Source: Dactylosporangium vinaceum (GTDB lineage Bacteria; Actinomycetota; Actinomycetes; Mycobacteriales; Micromonosporaceae). Taken from it: 64,000 bases of DNA. The stretch's first letter is position 1; the number at the start of each line of letters is the position of its first letter. The position numbers and the translations under genes were made by a program. Where the stretch lies: contig NZ_CP061913.1 of assembly GCF_019904175.1 (NCBI RefSeq), forward strand, positions 6,510,001-6,574,000. Direction: 5' to 3'. This document shows, one piece after another, positions 17,106 to 25,270 of the stretch. The notes beneath the pieces were generated by a model. That model saw only the letters and a list, made by a program, of their open reading frames with translations. It did no database searches and was not told where the DNA came from.

Positions 17106-17243
17106 GGCGAACTCCCTGTCCGGGCTGGCGGGCTCCATTGACAAGGATTGATACTGCCACCAAATCGGCGGGCGAACGAGCCCGCGGCGCCCAGCCGGGC
17201 CGGGGCCGAGGCCGCCGCCATGGCCGGCGGCGCGCCCTGCGGC

Positions 17244-17870
17244 TCAGGCGGCCGGCCCGTTGTCGACGAGCACGAACGCGGTGACCGCACCCGCGTCACC
17301 GGCCTCCTCGGCGATCAGCCCGTTGGCCTTCGAGGACTGCAGGAACGCACCGCCGACGCTTATCACGTATGTCGCCGGGTCACCGCCGGACGGCGGCTTG
17401 ATGGTGAACAGCTGCCCGTCGCGCCCCGGGTCACACGCGGTGGCGGCGACGGTGAGCGGCGCGCTGCCGTTGTTCTTCAACCCGAGACAGGCCCCGTCCG
17501 CCGTCGCCGTGCGGATCATGTGGCGGGCTCCTTGCGGTACCAACACGAAGAGGCTCTTGGCACTTGGACCATCGGTCAGGTTGAGCCGTCCGCTGCCGTC
17601 GACCGCGAGGATCGACTCCCCGGCCTCGGCCGGGCGGATGACGACCTTCCGCCGCCCGGCCAGCATCGGCCCGTCGGCCCCGCCGAACGACGGCGCGGGC
17701 GCCACCGACCGCGGCGCCGCGGCACTGGGGCCGGCGGTGGCCTGCTCGACCGGGCCGGCGCTGCTGGGCCCGGACGACGGCAGCGCCGCCTCCGGAGTGC
17801 CAGTGGCGCTGCCGCAGCCGGCGAGCGCGGCCAGGGCGGTCACGGCGGCGAGCGCGGTGGTGGGTCGCAT
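17244..17870 (-). CDS. Putative lipoprotein
   Basis: 208 aa. Short lipoprotein signal with lipobox LAGC (Cys about 19), then a low-complexity Ser/Ala/Pro tether of about 45 residues and a globular C-terminal domain of about 130 residues. That domain contains two Cys and the repeated pattern ...GRLNLTDG... and ...GQLFTIKP.... The spacing recalls ricin-B/beta-trefoil lectin domains, but I cannot confirm this. No clear partner; a 138-bp gap separates it from the upstream esterase. Confidence 0.6.
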   Translation of the reverse strand: MRPTTALAAVTALAALAGCGSATGTPEAALPSSGPSSAGPVEQATAGPSAAAPRSVAPAPSFGGADGPMLAGRRKVVIRPAEAGESILAVDGSGRLNLTDGPSAKSLFVLVPQGARHMIRTATADGACLGLKNNGSAPLTVAATACDPGRDGQLFTIKPPSGGDPATYVISVGGAFLQSSKANGLIAEEAGDAGAVTAFVLVDNGPAA

Positions 17871-17948
17871 CCGCAGGTGATACCCGATGACCGGCGGCCG
17901 GTAACGCGCGGCGGCGGCCCGGCTTTGCCGCGGCCCACAGTGAGCAGT

Positions 17949-17967
17949 TACCCCCCGGGGGTATAGT
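17949..17967 (+). promoter_or_regulatory. CsoR-like metal operator overlapping a -10 box
   Basis: TACCCCCCGGGGGTA (17949-17963) has the G/C-tract form of operators bound by CsoR/RcnR-type Cu(I) or Ni/Co repressors. It overlaps TATAGT (17962-17967), a good -10 element. It is followed by a GGGAGG ribosome site for the His-rich DUF4396 gene. The regulator gene is not in this window. Confidence 0.6.
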
Positions 17968-17998
17968 GGCGAGCGATCGAGCTCCCGGGAGGTTCACG

Positions 17999-18475
17999 AT
18001 GGAACATCACGAGCATCACCATCACGGCGGCGGGGCGAGCTGGGCGGCCGCGGCCCGGGCGACGCTGCACTGCCTCACCGGCTGCGCCATCGGCGAGGTC
18101 CTCGGCATGGTCGTCGGCACCGGCCTGGGGCTGCACAACGCCGCGACCGTCGCGCTGTCGATCGTCCTGGCCTTCATCTTCGGCTACGGCCTGACCATGC
18201 GCGGTGTGCTGCGGGCCGGGGTCGGGCTGCGCGCCGCACTGGGCATCGCGCTCGCCGCCGACACGGTGTCGATCGCCGTCATGGAGCTGCTGGACAACCT
18301 CGTCGTCGTGGCCGTGCCGGGCGCGATGGACGCCGGCCTCACCAGCGCGCTGTTCTGGCTGTCCCTGGCGTTCTCGCTGCTCGTCGCGTTCCTGCTGACG
18401 ACCCCGGTGAACCGCCTGATGATCGCCCGCGGCCGCGGCCACGCCGTGGTCCACCGATACCACCAGGGCCACTGA
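17999..18475 (+). CDS. His-rich DUF4396 membrane protein
   Basis: 158 aa. The N-terminus is MEHHEHHHH, a likely metal-binding tail, followed by four hydrophobic segments (about 20-40, 47-68, 77-95 and 118-138), matching DUF4396 membrane proteins. The first helix has HCLTGCAIGE, with Cys and His that could face a metal path. Members often lie near copper or other heavy-metal genes. The start is the ATG at 17999, eight bases after GGGAGG. The CsoR-like palindrome over its -10 supports metal-regulated expression. A metal-handling role is inferred. Confidence 0.78.
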   Translation: MEHHEHHHHGGGASWAAAARATLHCLTGCAIGEVLGMVVGTGLGLHNAATVALSIVLAFIFGYGLTMRGVLRAGVGLRAALGIALAADTVSIAVMELLDNLVVVAVPGAMDAGLTSALFWLSLAFSLLVAFLLTTPVNRLMIARGRGHAVVHRYHQGH

Positions 18476-18512
18476 CCACCGCGCCGGGCCGCAGGCTACG
18501 CTGCTGCGAGCC

Positions 18513-18908
18513 ATGAACCGCCGCGCCGACACCCCCGCCACCGCCCCCGACGCATGCACCGTGACGGTCTGCCGGGGCTGCTGCTGCGGCACCCCGAAGA
18601 TCCCGGGCCTGGACCACGCCGCCCAGCTCGCGCAGCTGCGCCGGCGGCTCGACGGCGCCGCCCGGGTCCGCACCAGCGACTGCCTCGACGCCTGCGACTA
18701 CGCCAACGTCATCGTCGTGCAGCCCTCCCCCGCCGGCCGCCGCGCGGGTGGGCGGCCCGTCTGGCTCGGGCTCGTCAACCAGGCCGAGGCCACCGGCGAC
18801 ATCGACGCCTGGGTCCGGGCCGGCGGCCCCGGCCTGGCCGACCCGCCCGCCGTCCTCGACCTCTACACGTTCAGCCCGGCCCGGCGGGTCCGCCAGACGC
18901 TGCCCTGA
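18513..18908 (+). CDS. Thioredoxin-fold [2Fe-2S] ferredoxin-like protein
   Basis: 131 aa. The Cys pattern CTVTVCRGCCCG near residues 15-26 and CLDAC near 58-62 fits the thioredoxin-like [2Fe-2S] ferredoxins, which ligate the cluster with two N-terminal and two central Cys. The N-terminal set is denser than usual, so extra metal binding is possible. The cytoplasmic electron carrier partner is unknown. It sits 37 bp after DUF4396 on the same strand and may share its transcript. Confidence 0.75.
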   Translation: MNRRADTPATAPDACTVTVCRGCCCGTPKIPGLDHAAQLAQLRRRLDGAARVRTSDCLDACDYANVIVVQPSPAGRRAGGRPVWLGLVNQAEATGDIDAWVRAGGPGLADPPAVLDLYTFSPARRVRQTLP

Positions 18909-19059
18909 CCGCGCCGCCGGCCGGGAGCCCCGCGACGACGGCGGGGGCGTCACGGTGAAGGCACCACCCGGACATGGGATGTTCACACCCCAGCGGTCGC
19001 GCCCCATACTCGTGGTCGTCGATATTCATCGCAGTTGCCGACCCGATGAAAGGCCAGCG

Positions 19060-19845
19060 TTGGAACACGTCACAGTACGTCGTCGCAGCATGACCCGGGC
19101 GGTGGTGGCCGGGGTGGCCGCGCTCGCGGTCCTGCTGCCGGCGACGGCCGCGTTCGCCGACAACCTGCCGAACCTGCCGCAGAACGCGAACGGCTACGAG
19201 CAGTCGTTCTCCCCCGCCTACGACTACGACACCGACGGCTGCTACGCGGTGGCCGCGATCAGCCCGACCGGCACCCTGAACCCGGGCCTCAACCCGACGG
19301 GCGCCCTCAACGGCAACTGCCGCGACCAGTCCGACCTGGACCGCACTCAGACCTACTCCCGCTCGAAGTGCAACAACGGCTGGTGCGCGATCGTCTACGC
19401 CAGCTACTTCGAGAAGGACCAGGCCATCCCCGGCCTGAGCATCGGCGGGCACCGCCACGACTGGGAGCACGTCATCTCCTGGGTCAACCAGGCGACGAAC
19501 CAGGTCGAGTACGTCACCACCACCCAGCACAGCAGCCAGGTGACCTACCCACGCTCGCAGGTCCGCTTCGACGGCACCCACCCGAAGACCGTCTACCACA
19601 AGGACGGCATCTCGACCCACTACTTCCGGCTGGCCAACAGCAACGACGAGCCGCCGGAGAACCACTACCACACCTGGCGCTACCCGCCGATCGTCGGCTG
19701 GGACGGCTGGCCGAGCACCGCCCTGCGCGACACGATGACGACCGCCGACTTCGGCTCGGCCACGCAGAAGATCAGCGCCGGCCGGTTCGAATCGCTGCTG
19801 AGCGCCTCCAAGCCCGCCGGCATCCCCTTCGACCCCGGCGCCTGA
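19060..19845 (+). CDS. NPP1/NLP family secreted protein (necrosis- and ethylene-inducing-like)
   Basis: 261 aa with a signal peptide ending near AFA. The diagnostic NLP heptapeptide GHRHDWE is near residue 130, along with a Cys pair and the acidic residues that bind Ca2+/Mg2+ in characterised NLPs. In plant pathogens, such proteins bind sphingolipids of dicot membranes and cause lysis; many bacterial and saprophyte members are non-toxic. The TTG at 19060 has GAAAGG six bases upstream; the ATG at 19090 is an alternative that also keeps the signal peptide. It lies among plant cell-wall hydrolases. Confidence 0.85.
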   Translation: MEHVTVRRRSMTRAVVAGVAALAVLLPATAAFADNLPNLPQNANGYEQSFSPAYDYDTDGCYAVAAISPTGTLNPGLNPTGALNGNCRDQSDLDRTQTYSRSKCNNGWCAIVYASYFEKDQAIPGLSIGGHRHDWEHVISWVNQATNQVEYVTTTQHSSQVTYPRSQVRFDGTHPKTVYHKDGISTHYFRLANSNDEPPENHYHTWRYPPIVGWDGWPSTALRDTMTTADFGSATQKISAGRFESLLSASKPAGIPFDPGA

Positions 19846-19857
19846 CCCCGTCGTCGC

Positions 19858-19922
19858 TTGCATCCGGTACCCCGGAACAGGCTTACCGTCACAGCATGAT
19901 GCCTGCTGGTGTACCGGATGCA
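19858..19922 (+). promoter_or_regulatory. MerR-type promoter with flanking 12-bp inverted repeat
   Basis: TTGCAT (19858-19863) and TTACCG (19883-19888) are separated by 19 bp, the long spacer characteristic of MerR-activated promoters. The spacer holds the dyad TCCGG-N4-CCGGA (19863-19876). In addition, TGCATCCGGTAC (19859-19870) recurs exactly inverted at 19911-19922, inside the start of the coding region. Transcription would begin close to the ATG at 19896, implying a leaderless mRNA. Confidence 0.55.
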
Positions 19923-20225
19923 TGCACGCTCCCGACCGCCGAACGGCCCCTGCGCCGGGCCGAGTTCGACACCCTGTTCACCGAGGCCGTCCGCCACGTC
20001 GAGCGGGTGACCCCGGCCCACGCCCGCCTGCACCTGACGGGCGCGCCCGGCCTGGAGGCCACGGTCCGCGACCTGACCGCCCGCGAGACGCAGTGCTGCT
20101 CGTTCTTCACGTTCACCGTCACACCGGCCCCGCCGGGCGCCCTGCTCCTGGACATCGAGGTGCCGCCCCGATACACCGATGTGCTCGACGCGCTGACCGG
20201 CCGGGCCCGGGGTGCCGCCGCATGA
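19896..20225 (+). CDS. Small protein with CCSFF motif, MerR-regulon-like
   Basis: 109 aa cytoplasmic protein. LRRAEFDTLFTEAVRHVERV is followed by a segment with RETQCCSFFTFTV; the vicinal Cys pair is a plausible soft-metal site. Similar short proteins often neighbour merR-like regulators in actinobacteria (family knowledge; function unassigned). There is no Shine-Dalgarno before ATGATG, and the predicted -10 ends about 8 bp upstream, so a leaderless start is likely. The stop overlaps the next gene by ATGA. Confidence 0.65.
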   Translation: MMPAGVPDACTLPTAERPLRRAEFDTLFTEAVRHVERVTPAHARLHLTGAPGLEATVRDLTARETQCCSFFTFTVTPAPPGALLLDIEVPPRYTDVLDALTGRARGAAA

Positions 20226-20470
20226 GAACCTCGAAGATCAGCGGCGTCCTGGCCGCGCTGGCCTGCGCCGTCTGCTGCGCGCTCCCGCCACTCATCGCCG
20301 CCGGCGTGCTCACCGCGGCCGGCGCCGCACTTCTGCAGCAGGCGCTCCTGGCCGGCGCCGCCGGCCTCGCCGCTGTCGCCCTCGGCGCCTGGTGGCTCCA
20401 CCGCCGCCGGGCCGCGCAGCGCGCCGTGCCGGCCGGCTGCGGGTGCGGCGCCGACGGCTGCGCGGGATGA
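20222..20470 (+). CDS. Small Cys-rich two-TM protein, MerT/MerF-like
   Basis: 82 aa. Two hydrophobic helices (about 8-30 and 40-60). The first contains CAVCC, and the C-terminus ends with a CGCGADGCAG tail. Vicinal Cys in helix 1 plus a cytoplasmic Cys cluster is the layout of small mercury-uptake proteins (MerF/MerT), but the sequence is too short for a firm family call. ATGA overlap with the preceding CCSFF gene indicates tight co-translation. No merA or merR is in the window. Confidence 0.6.
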   Translation: MRTSKISGVLAALACAVCCALPPLIAAGVLTAAGAALLQQALLAGAAGLAAVALGAWWLHRRRAAQRAVPAGCGCGADGCAG

Positions 20471-20483
20471 CGTCGCGGGCTGC

Positions 20484-21152
20484 TCACGCGCGGGCGAGCA
20501 GGGCCCGCAGTTCGGCCGCGACCTCGGCCGGGGCCTCGTGGACCGGGGTGTGGCCGGCGTCGAGGAGGCGGAGGCGGGCGCCGGGGATTGCCGCGGCCAG
20601 CGCGCGGGCCTGGTCCGTGCTGCGGACCGGGTCGTGGATGCCGTGCACGACGGTCACGGGGACGGCGATGCCGGCCAGGAACGGGGTCAGGTCGGTGTCG
20701 CGCTGGCTGCGCAACACCTCGATCGCGGCCTCCGGCGGGACCGCGGCCGCGTAGTCCAGCAGCTCCGCGCGAAACGCCGGGTCGAGCGGGGCGGCGAAGG
20801 AGCGGTCGAGCACCGCCGCCTGGACCTGGGGCCGGGCCGCGGAGGCCAGGGCGGTCAGGACGGTGTCGACGTCGCCGTGGCCGTGCATGGTGGCCCCGGT
20901 GTCGACGAGCATCAGGGCGGCCACCAACCCGGGGTGCCGGGCGGTCAGAGTGAGGGCTATGGCGCCCCCGGTGGAGTGGCCGAGCAGCGCCACCGGGGCG
21001 TCGTACCGGGCGGCCAGACGGTCGGCGACCGTCTCCAGGTCCCAGGGGCCGGGCTCCGTCATCCAGGAGACGGCCTCGACGTCGGCCAGGGCGCAGAGCC
21101 GGCGGAACACGGCGGGCGAGCACAGCGTGCCGGGGATGGCCACCACGATCAT
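20484..21152 (-). CDS. Alpha/beta-fold hydrolase
   Basis: 222 aa. Nucleophile elbow GHSTGG near residue 58, acid in HGIHDPVR and catalytic His in DAGHTPVHE give a complete Ser-Asp-His triad. It lacks a signal peptide. The ATG overlaps the stop of the LacI gene (21149-21152), so it is co-transcribed with the regulator. The substrate is unknown; it may act on an oligosaccharide ester or be unrelated. Confidence 0.82.
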   Translation of the reverse strand: MIVVAIPGTLCSPAVFRRLCALADVEAVSWMTEPGPWDLETVADRLAARYDAPVALLGHSTGGAIALTLTARHPGLVAALMLVDTGATMHGHGDVDTVLTALASAARPQVQAAVLDRSFAAPLDPAFRAELLDYAAAVPPEAAIEVLRSQRDTDLTPFLAGIAVPVTVVHGIHDPVRSTDQARALAAAIPGARLRLLDAGHTPVHEAPAEVAAELRALLARA

Positions 21153-22189
21153 CCGGCCACCCTAACCGGCGCGGCGGTGCTGCCGCGGACCACGAGCGTG
21201 GCGGGCTGCTCGCGCCGGGACGGTGCGTGGCCGTCGTCGATGCGCTGGAGCAGGGCCCGGGCGGTGTGCGCGCCGTACGCCTGGATGTCCCAGGCCAGTG
21301 CGGTGAGCGCCGGGTGGACGAGCGCGCACAGCTGGGAGTCGTCGCCGGCCACGATCGACAGCTCGCCCGGGACGGCGACGCCCATCTCCTGGGCGACGTT
21401 GAGGGCGGCCACGGCCATGAGGTCGTTGTCGAAGATGATCGCGGTCGGGCGGGTGCGCCGCGACAGCAGGGTACGGGTGGCCCGGGCGCCCTCCTCCCAG
21501 GTGTAGTCGGTCGTGAGGATGTCCCGGGCGGGCAGGCCGTGCTCGCGCATCGCGCCCGTGAACGCGGCGATGCGGACCCGGGTGTGGTTGAGCACCGGCA
21601 GGCCCGCGACCCGGGCGATGCGCCGGTGCCCGAGCGCGACCAGGTAGTCCACGACAGCGGCCACCGCGGCCTCGTCGTCGGTCGATACCGAGGGCAGGTC
21701 GCCACCCGGGACGCGGCCGGCCGCGACCGCGGGCAGCCCGAGCTCGGCGATCACCGCGAGCCGCTCGTCGCGGTCCCACAGGTCGGTGACGACCATGCCG
21801 TCGACCCGGCGCTCGGCCCACCACAGGCGCATCGCCTCGATGGCGGCGGCGTGGTCCTCGACGATCTGCAGCAGCAGCGCGATCCGCCGGGCCGACAGCT
21901 CGCGCTCGAGGCCGGCGATGAACCGCATGAAGAACGGCTCGGCGCCGAGCGTGTCGGCCGGGCGGGCCAGGATCAGCCCGACGCTGTGCGCCCGCGATCC
22001 GACCATCGAACGGGCCGCCACGCTCGGGCGCCAGCCGAGGTCGTTGGCGATGTCGATGATGCGCCGGCGGGTCTGCGGTGACACGCCGGGCCGGCCGTTC
22101 AGCGCGTAGGACACCGCGCCGATCGACACCCCGGCCCGCGCCGCGATCGAGGCGATCGTCGGCCGGCGCCCGTCGGGGTTCATCGGCAT
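21149..22189 (-). CDS. LacI-family transcriptional regulator
   Basis: 346 aa. N-terminal LacI helix-turn-helix (TIASIAARAGVSIGAVSYALN, about 11-31) and hinge helix (RPSVAARSMVG), followed by a periplasmic-binding-type sugar-binding domain. It lies immediately downstream of the GH5 cellulase gene, separated by a strong hairpin, and leads the alpha/beta hydrolase gene. It is a candidate repressor of the nearby glycosidase genes; the operator it recognises is not known. AGCGCT-core boxes precede GH12 and GH62, while a different palindrome precedes GH5. Confidence 0.88.
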   Translation of the reverse strand: MPMNPDGRRPTIASIAARAGVSIGAVSYALNGRPGVSPQTRRRIIDIANDLGWRPSVAARSMVGSRAHSVGLILARPADTLGAEPFFMRFIAGLERELSARRIALLLQIVEDHAAAIEAMRLWWAERRVDGMVVTDLWDRDERLAVIAELGLPAVAAGRVPGGDLPSVSTDDEAAVAAVVDYLVALGHRRIARVAGLPVLNHTRVRIAAFTGAMREHGLPARDILTTDYTWEEGARATRTLLSRRTRPTAIIFDNDLMAVAALNVAQEMGVAVPGELSIVAGDDSQLCALVHPALTALAWDIQAYGAHTARALLQRIDDGHAPSRREQPATLVVRGSTAAPVRVAG

Positions 22190-22230
22190 ACGGTAGCCGC
22201 CCCTTCCGCACGGATCGCTCCTCGGGCCGG

Positions 22231-22263
22231 GCCGGGGCCGCGGCGGTGTGCCGCGGCCCCGGC
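22231..22263 (-). terminator. GC hairpin terminator after GH5 gene
   Basis: A perfect 14-bp stem (22231-22244 with 22250-22263), 5-base loop, just past the GH5 stop in its direction of transcription and upstream of the LacI gene. Confidence 0.72.
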
Positions 22264-22270
22264 GGCGGGA

Positions 22271-23848
22271 TCAGGGGTTCTGGGTGAGCAGGTGGGCCTT
22301 GTAGCCCTCGCCGAACGTGGCGGTCGGGGTGCCCGACCAGTCGGTGATGAGCACGTTGCCGGCGCTGCCGCAGACGCCCCACGGGTTCCACGTCCACGCC
22401 AGGTAGCCGACGCCGTGCGCGTCGGCCCAGGTCATGACCTGGTCGATGTAGTCGTGGGCGCAGGTGTTCTGGCCGATCTCGGTGGCGACCAGCGGGACCT
22501 GCGCGGCGACCGGGGCGATCTGGCTGTCCCAGCACGAGGCGGTCACGCAGGCGTTGAAGTTGTACGTGTGCCAGGAGGCGGCGAGGTTGTTGAGCGGGTC
22601 CGACGGCTTGTACTGCAGCCACTGCGTCATGTCGTTGGTCCACGTCAGCCCGGCGGTCATGATGACGTTGGTGGCACCGGTGCCGCGGACCGCGTTCACG
22701 AGGCTCTGCATACCGGCCACCGGGTAGTCGATGCCGGTGCAGGTGCCGCCGTCGCGCAGGCAGGTCCACGCGGCTGTCGGGTCGGTCCAGTTGTTGGCGG
22801 CATCCGGGTACGGCTCGTTGAACAGGTCGAACACGACGGCGTTGTTGCCCTTGAACGCCGTGGCCAGCTGGGTCCAGAACGTCGGGGCGTACTGCGCGTC
22901 GGGCATCGGCTTCTGGCAGGTCGCCTTGACGTCCGAGCAGCCCGCACCGGCCCCGCTGTACTGGCCGTAGTTCCAGTGCATCTCCACGATCGGCGTGATC
23001 CCGGAGGCGACCAGGAGGTTCACGTAGTCCTTGACCGCCTGCTGATACGCGGCGCCCTTGGTCCCGCTCGCGGGCACGCTGGCGGTGCCGAGCCAGCACT
23101 CCTCGTTGAGCGGAATCCGGACCACGTGCACGTTCCAGGTCTTCATCGCGTCGATCGACGCCTGGTCGGCCGGCCCGTCCCACATGCCGTTGCCCTGGAT
23201 GCAGGCGAACTCGCCGCTGGAGCGGTTGACGCCGAGGAACCGGTACGGGGTGCCCGCCGCCGTCACGATCTTGTTGCCGGCGACGTGCAGCGCGGGCGCC
23301 GACTTCGCCGGCGGCGTGCTGGTGCTGGTGCTCGGGCCGGGGCTGCTCGGCTTGGGGCTGCTCGGGCCGGGGCTGGAGGGTTTGGGGCTGGTCGTCGAGC
23401 CGGTGCAGGCCACGCCGTTGAGGGCGAAGTTCGACGGCTGCGGGAACGGGCTCGGCGCCGTGGTGCCGGAGGCCGACCGGGTCCAGTCGCCCTGCAGGCC
23501 GACGGAGGCGTTGGTGGCGCCGGTGGCGATCGAGCCGTTCCAGCCGGCGTCGGTGGCGGTGACGGCGGTGGTGCCGGTGAACGTCGCGTTCCAGCCGCTG
23601 GTGCGGGTCTGGCCGCTGGGCAGGGTGAAGGTCAGGGTCCAGTGGCTGATCGGGTCGCCGAGGTTGGTGATGGCCAGGCTCGTCGTGAACCCCCCGGACG
23701 TCGGCGTCGACTGCCACGAGCTGAGGTTCTGGTAGGTCACCGAGCAGCCGGCGCTCGCGGCCGCCGCGGGCAGCGTCACGACGGCCACCCCGGCCGCGGC
23801 GAGCGCGCCCGCCGCGCACAACGCCAGCGCGGCTCTTCGTTGCTTCAT
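22271..23848 (-). CDS. Secreted CBM2-GH5 cellulase
   Basis: 525 aa. Signal peptide to about 32, N-terminal CBM2 (about 33-135), a Ser/Pro repeat linker (PSSPGPSSPK type), and a GH5 catalytic domain to the C-terminus. The acid/base Glu is in DLFNEPYPD and the nucleophile Glu in VATEIGQN; His and Tyr subsite residues include EMHWNYG. An extracellular endo-beta-1,4-glucanase or mannanase activity is expected; GH5 subfamilies cannot be separated by eye. The start at 23848 has GGGAGA upstream. A palindromic ACTTAAA/TTTAAGT box lies 58 bp before it. Confidence 0.92.
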   Translation of the reverse strand: MKQRRAALALCAAGALAAAGVAVVTLPAAAASAGCSVTYQNLSSWQSTPTSGGFTTSLAITNLGDPISHWTLTFTLPSGQTRTSGWNATFTGTTAVTATDAGWNGSIATGATNASVGLQGDWTRSASGTTAPSPFPQPSNFALNGVACTGSTTSPKPSSPGPSSPKPSSPGPSTSTSTPPAKSAPALHVAGNKIVTAAGTPYRFLGVNRSSGEFACIQGNGMWDGPADQASIDAMKTWNVHVVRIPLNEECWLGTASVPASGTKGAAYQQAVKDYVNLLVASGITPIVEMHWNYGQYSGAGAGCSDVKATCQKPMPDAQYAPTFWTQLATAFKGNNAVVFDLFNEPYPDAANNWTDPTAAWTCLRDGGTCTGIDYPVAGMQSLVNAVRGTGATNVIMTAGLTWTNDMTQWLQYKPSDPLNNLAASWHTYNFNACVTASCWDSQIAPVAAQVPLVATEIGQNTCAHDYIDQVMTWADAHGVGYLAWTWNPWGVCGSAGNVLITDWSGTPTATFGEGYKAHLLTQNP

Positions 23849-23905
23849 GCGGGTCTCCCGGATTCTGAGGCAGGCATCGATGCGATGCACCCGGGAACAT
23901 GAAGA

Positions 23906-23921
23906 ACTTAAACCTTTAAGT
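23906..23921. promoter_or_regulatory. AT-rich palindromic operator between GH5 and DUF6461 genes
   Basis: ACTTAAACCTTTAAGT is a perfect 7-bp inverted repeat with a 2-bp spacer, unusually AT-rich for this DNA. A half-site TTTTAAGTT recurs at 23992-24000, closer to the divergent DUF6461 gene. It probably binds a LacI- or similar-type regulator of the GH5 gene. Confidence 0.55.
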
Positions 23922-24016
23922 CAACAGGACAGCGCCGCAACCGGCGACGATGCCCGGTGCCGACTGAAACTTTCGCGGCCGGTGATGAAGCTTTTAAGTT
24001 CGATAGGGTGCCGTCC

Positions 24017-25105
24017 ATGACCACGGGGCTGGAGCAGGCGTCCGCACTCTGTGACGCGCTCGGGGAGATCTTCTGTCTGACATTCGTCCGCGGTGTGGAC
24101 GCGCGCGAGGCGCTGCTGCGCTTCGGCGCCTACCCGGACACGTTCGCCGAGCTCGACCTGGAGGCCATGGAGGAGCGGCGGGAGTCGTACGCCGAGGGGT
24201 ACCCGGCGATGGCCGGGGCGATCAGCCACGGCGAGTGGGCGGTGGTCCTCGAGCCGTCCGGGTTCGAGGGGACCGGCTCGCTGCTGGAGGCGGTGTCGGC
24301 CGGCACCGAGGCGGTCGCCGCGCTCCGGCACGACTACGCGTCACCCCGGTTCGCCTACGCCGTGGACGGCACCGAGATCGCCGGCTTCGACCCGGAGTGG
24401 CCGCAGCGGACCTGGGGCGCCGACCCGGACCGGCTGCTGGACCGCCGCCGCGCGGCCGGACTCGAGCCGGCCGGCCCGGACGACCCGAGTCCGGACGAGG
24501 CGGTCGCGCGGGCCGTGCTGCTCGCGGCCGGCATCGCCGGCGGACTCCCGGCGCAGCAGCGGATGACCGCCCCGATGCTCGCGGCCCAGATCGAGCCGTG
24601 GTTCACCACCGCCCGCCCCTCCGGCGGCACCATCCGCGCCGACCACACCGACCGGGAGCCGCACCGCGCCGCCCTGGTCGCCGCGGTCGACGCCGCCACC
24701 CCGGCGGCCAAGCGGGCCGTCGCCGTCGCCGAGGCCCGGCGGATCGCGGCCCTGCTCGGCGTCGCCGACACCCCCGGCCTGGCCGACGTCCTGACCGCCG
24801 CCGAGTCCGGCCACTTCCCCGGCGTGCCGCTCGACTCGCCCCTGGGCCGGGCCGTGCGCGGCTGGCTCCGGCTCGCCACCACCGCGGGCAACTCCCTCAA
24901 CGACCACGCCGGCCGGCGCCGGATGACCGACGCCGAACGCCGGCGCGGCTACCGGTTCGGCTGGTTCACCAGCGTCCTGCGCGCCGCCCTCTACCCCGAC
25001 CCGGACACCGCGGTCCGCACCGCGCTGTACGCCCTGGGCTCCGGCCCCGCCCCGCTGCATGACCCCACCGCCGTGGCGGAGGTATTGACCCGGCTCCGCG
25101 CCTGA
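24017..25105 (+). CDS. DUF6461-domain protein
   Basis: 362 aa. The first 160 residues match DUF6461: CLTFVRGVDAREALLRFGAYP, then GEWAVVLEPSGFEG and RFAYAVDGTEIAGFDP. The remainder is a helical, Ala-rich region of unknown fold. The family is common in actinobacteria and has no known activity. The ATG at 24017 is chosen on the domain start; an upstream GTG at 24008 is possible. It is divergent from GH5. Confidence 0.7.
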   Translation: MTTGLEQASALCDALGEIFCLTFVRGVDAREALLRFGAYPDTFAELDLEAMEERRESYAEGYPAMAGAISHGEWAVVLEPSGFEGTGSLLEAVSAGTEAVAALRHDYASPRFAYAVDGTEIAGFDPEWPQRTWGADPDRLLDRRRAAGLEPAGPDDPSPDEAVARAVLLAAGIAGGLPAQQRMTAPMLAAQIEPWFTTARPSGGTIRADHTDREPHRAALVAAVDAATPAAKRAVAVAEARRIAALLGVADTPGLADVLTAAESGHFPGVPLDSPLGRAVRGWLRLATTAGNSLNDHAGRRRMTDAERRRGYRFGWFTSVLRAALYPDPDTAVRTALYALGSGPAPLHDPTAVAEVLTRLRA

Positions 25106-25270
25106 CCATCGGCCTGTGCCCACGTCACGGCCGACGACAACGGCGGTCGCGGTATGGCTGTCGCGGTATGCCCTCGCGACTGCCCTTCGGCATGCCCTCG
25201 GGCGCTTGTCGCGGAGATCGAGGTGTGCGAATCTCGCGCCACCCTCTTCCTCCGATCGAGGAGCGCCCCC

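Noticed and set aside
21162..23900. A 912-codon frame overlapping GH5 and LacI
   Set aside because: Out-of-frame shadow of two well-supported genes, with Arg-rich low-complexity translation.
25134..25200. Short direct repeats GTCGCGGTATG upstream of the M28 gene
   Set aside because: Only two near copies 14 bp apart, no palindrome or promoter link; likely chance in GC-rich DNA.
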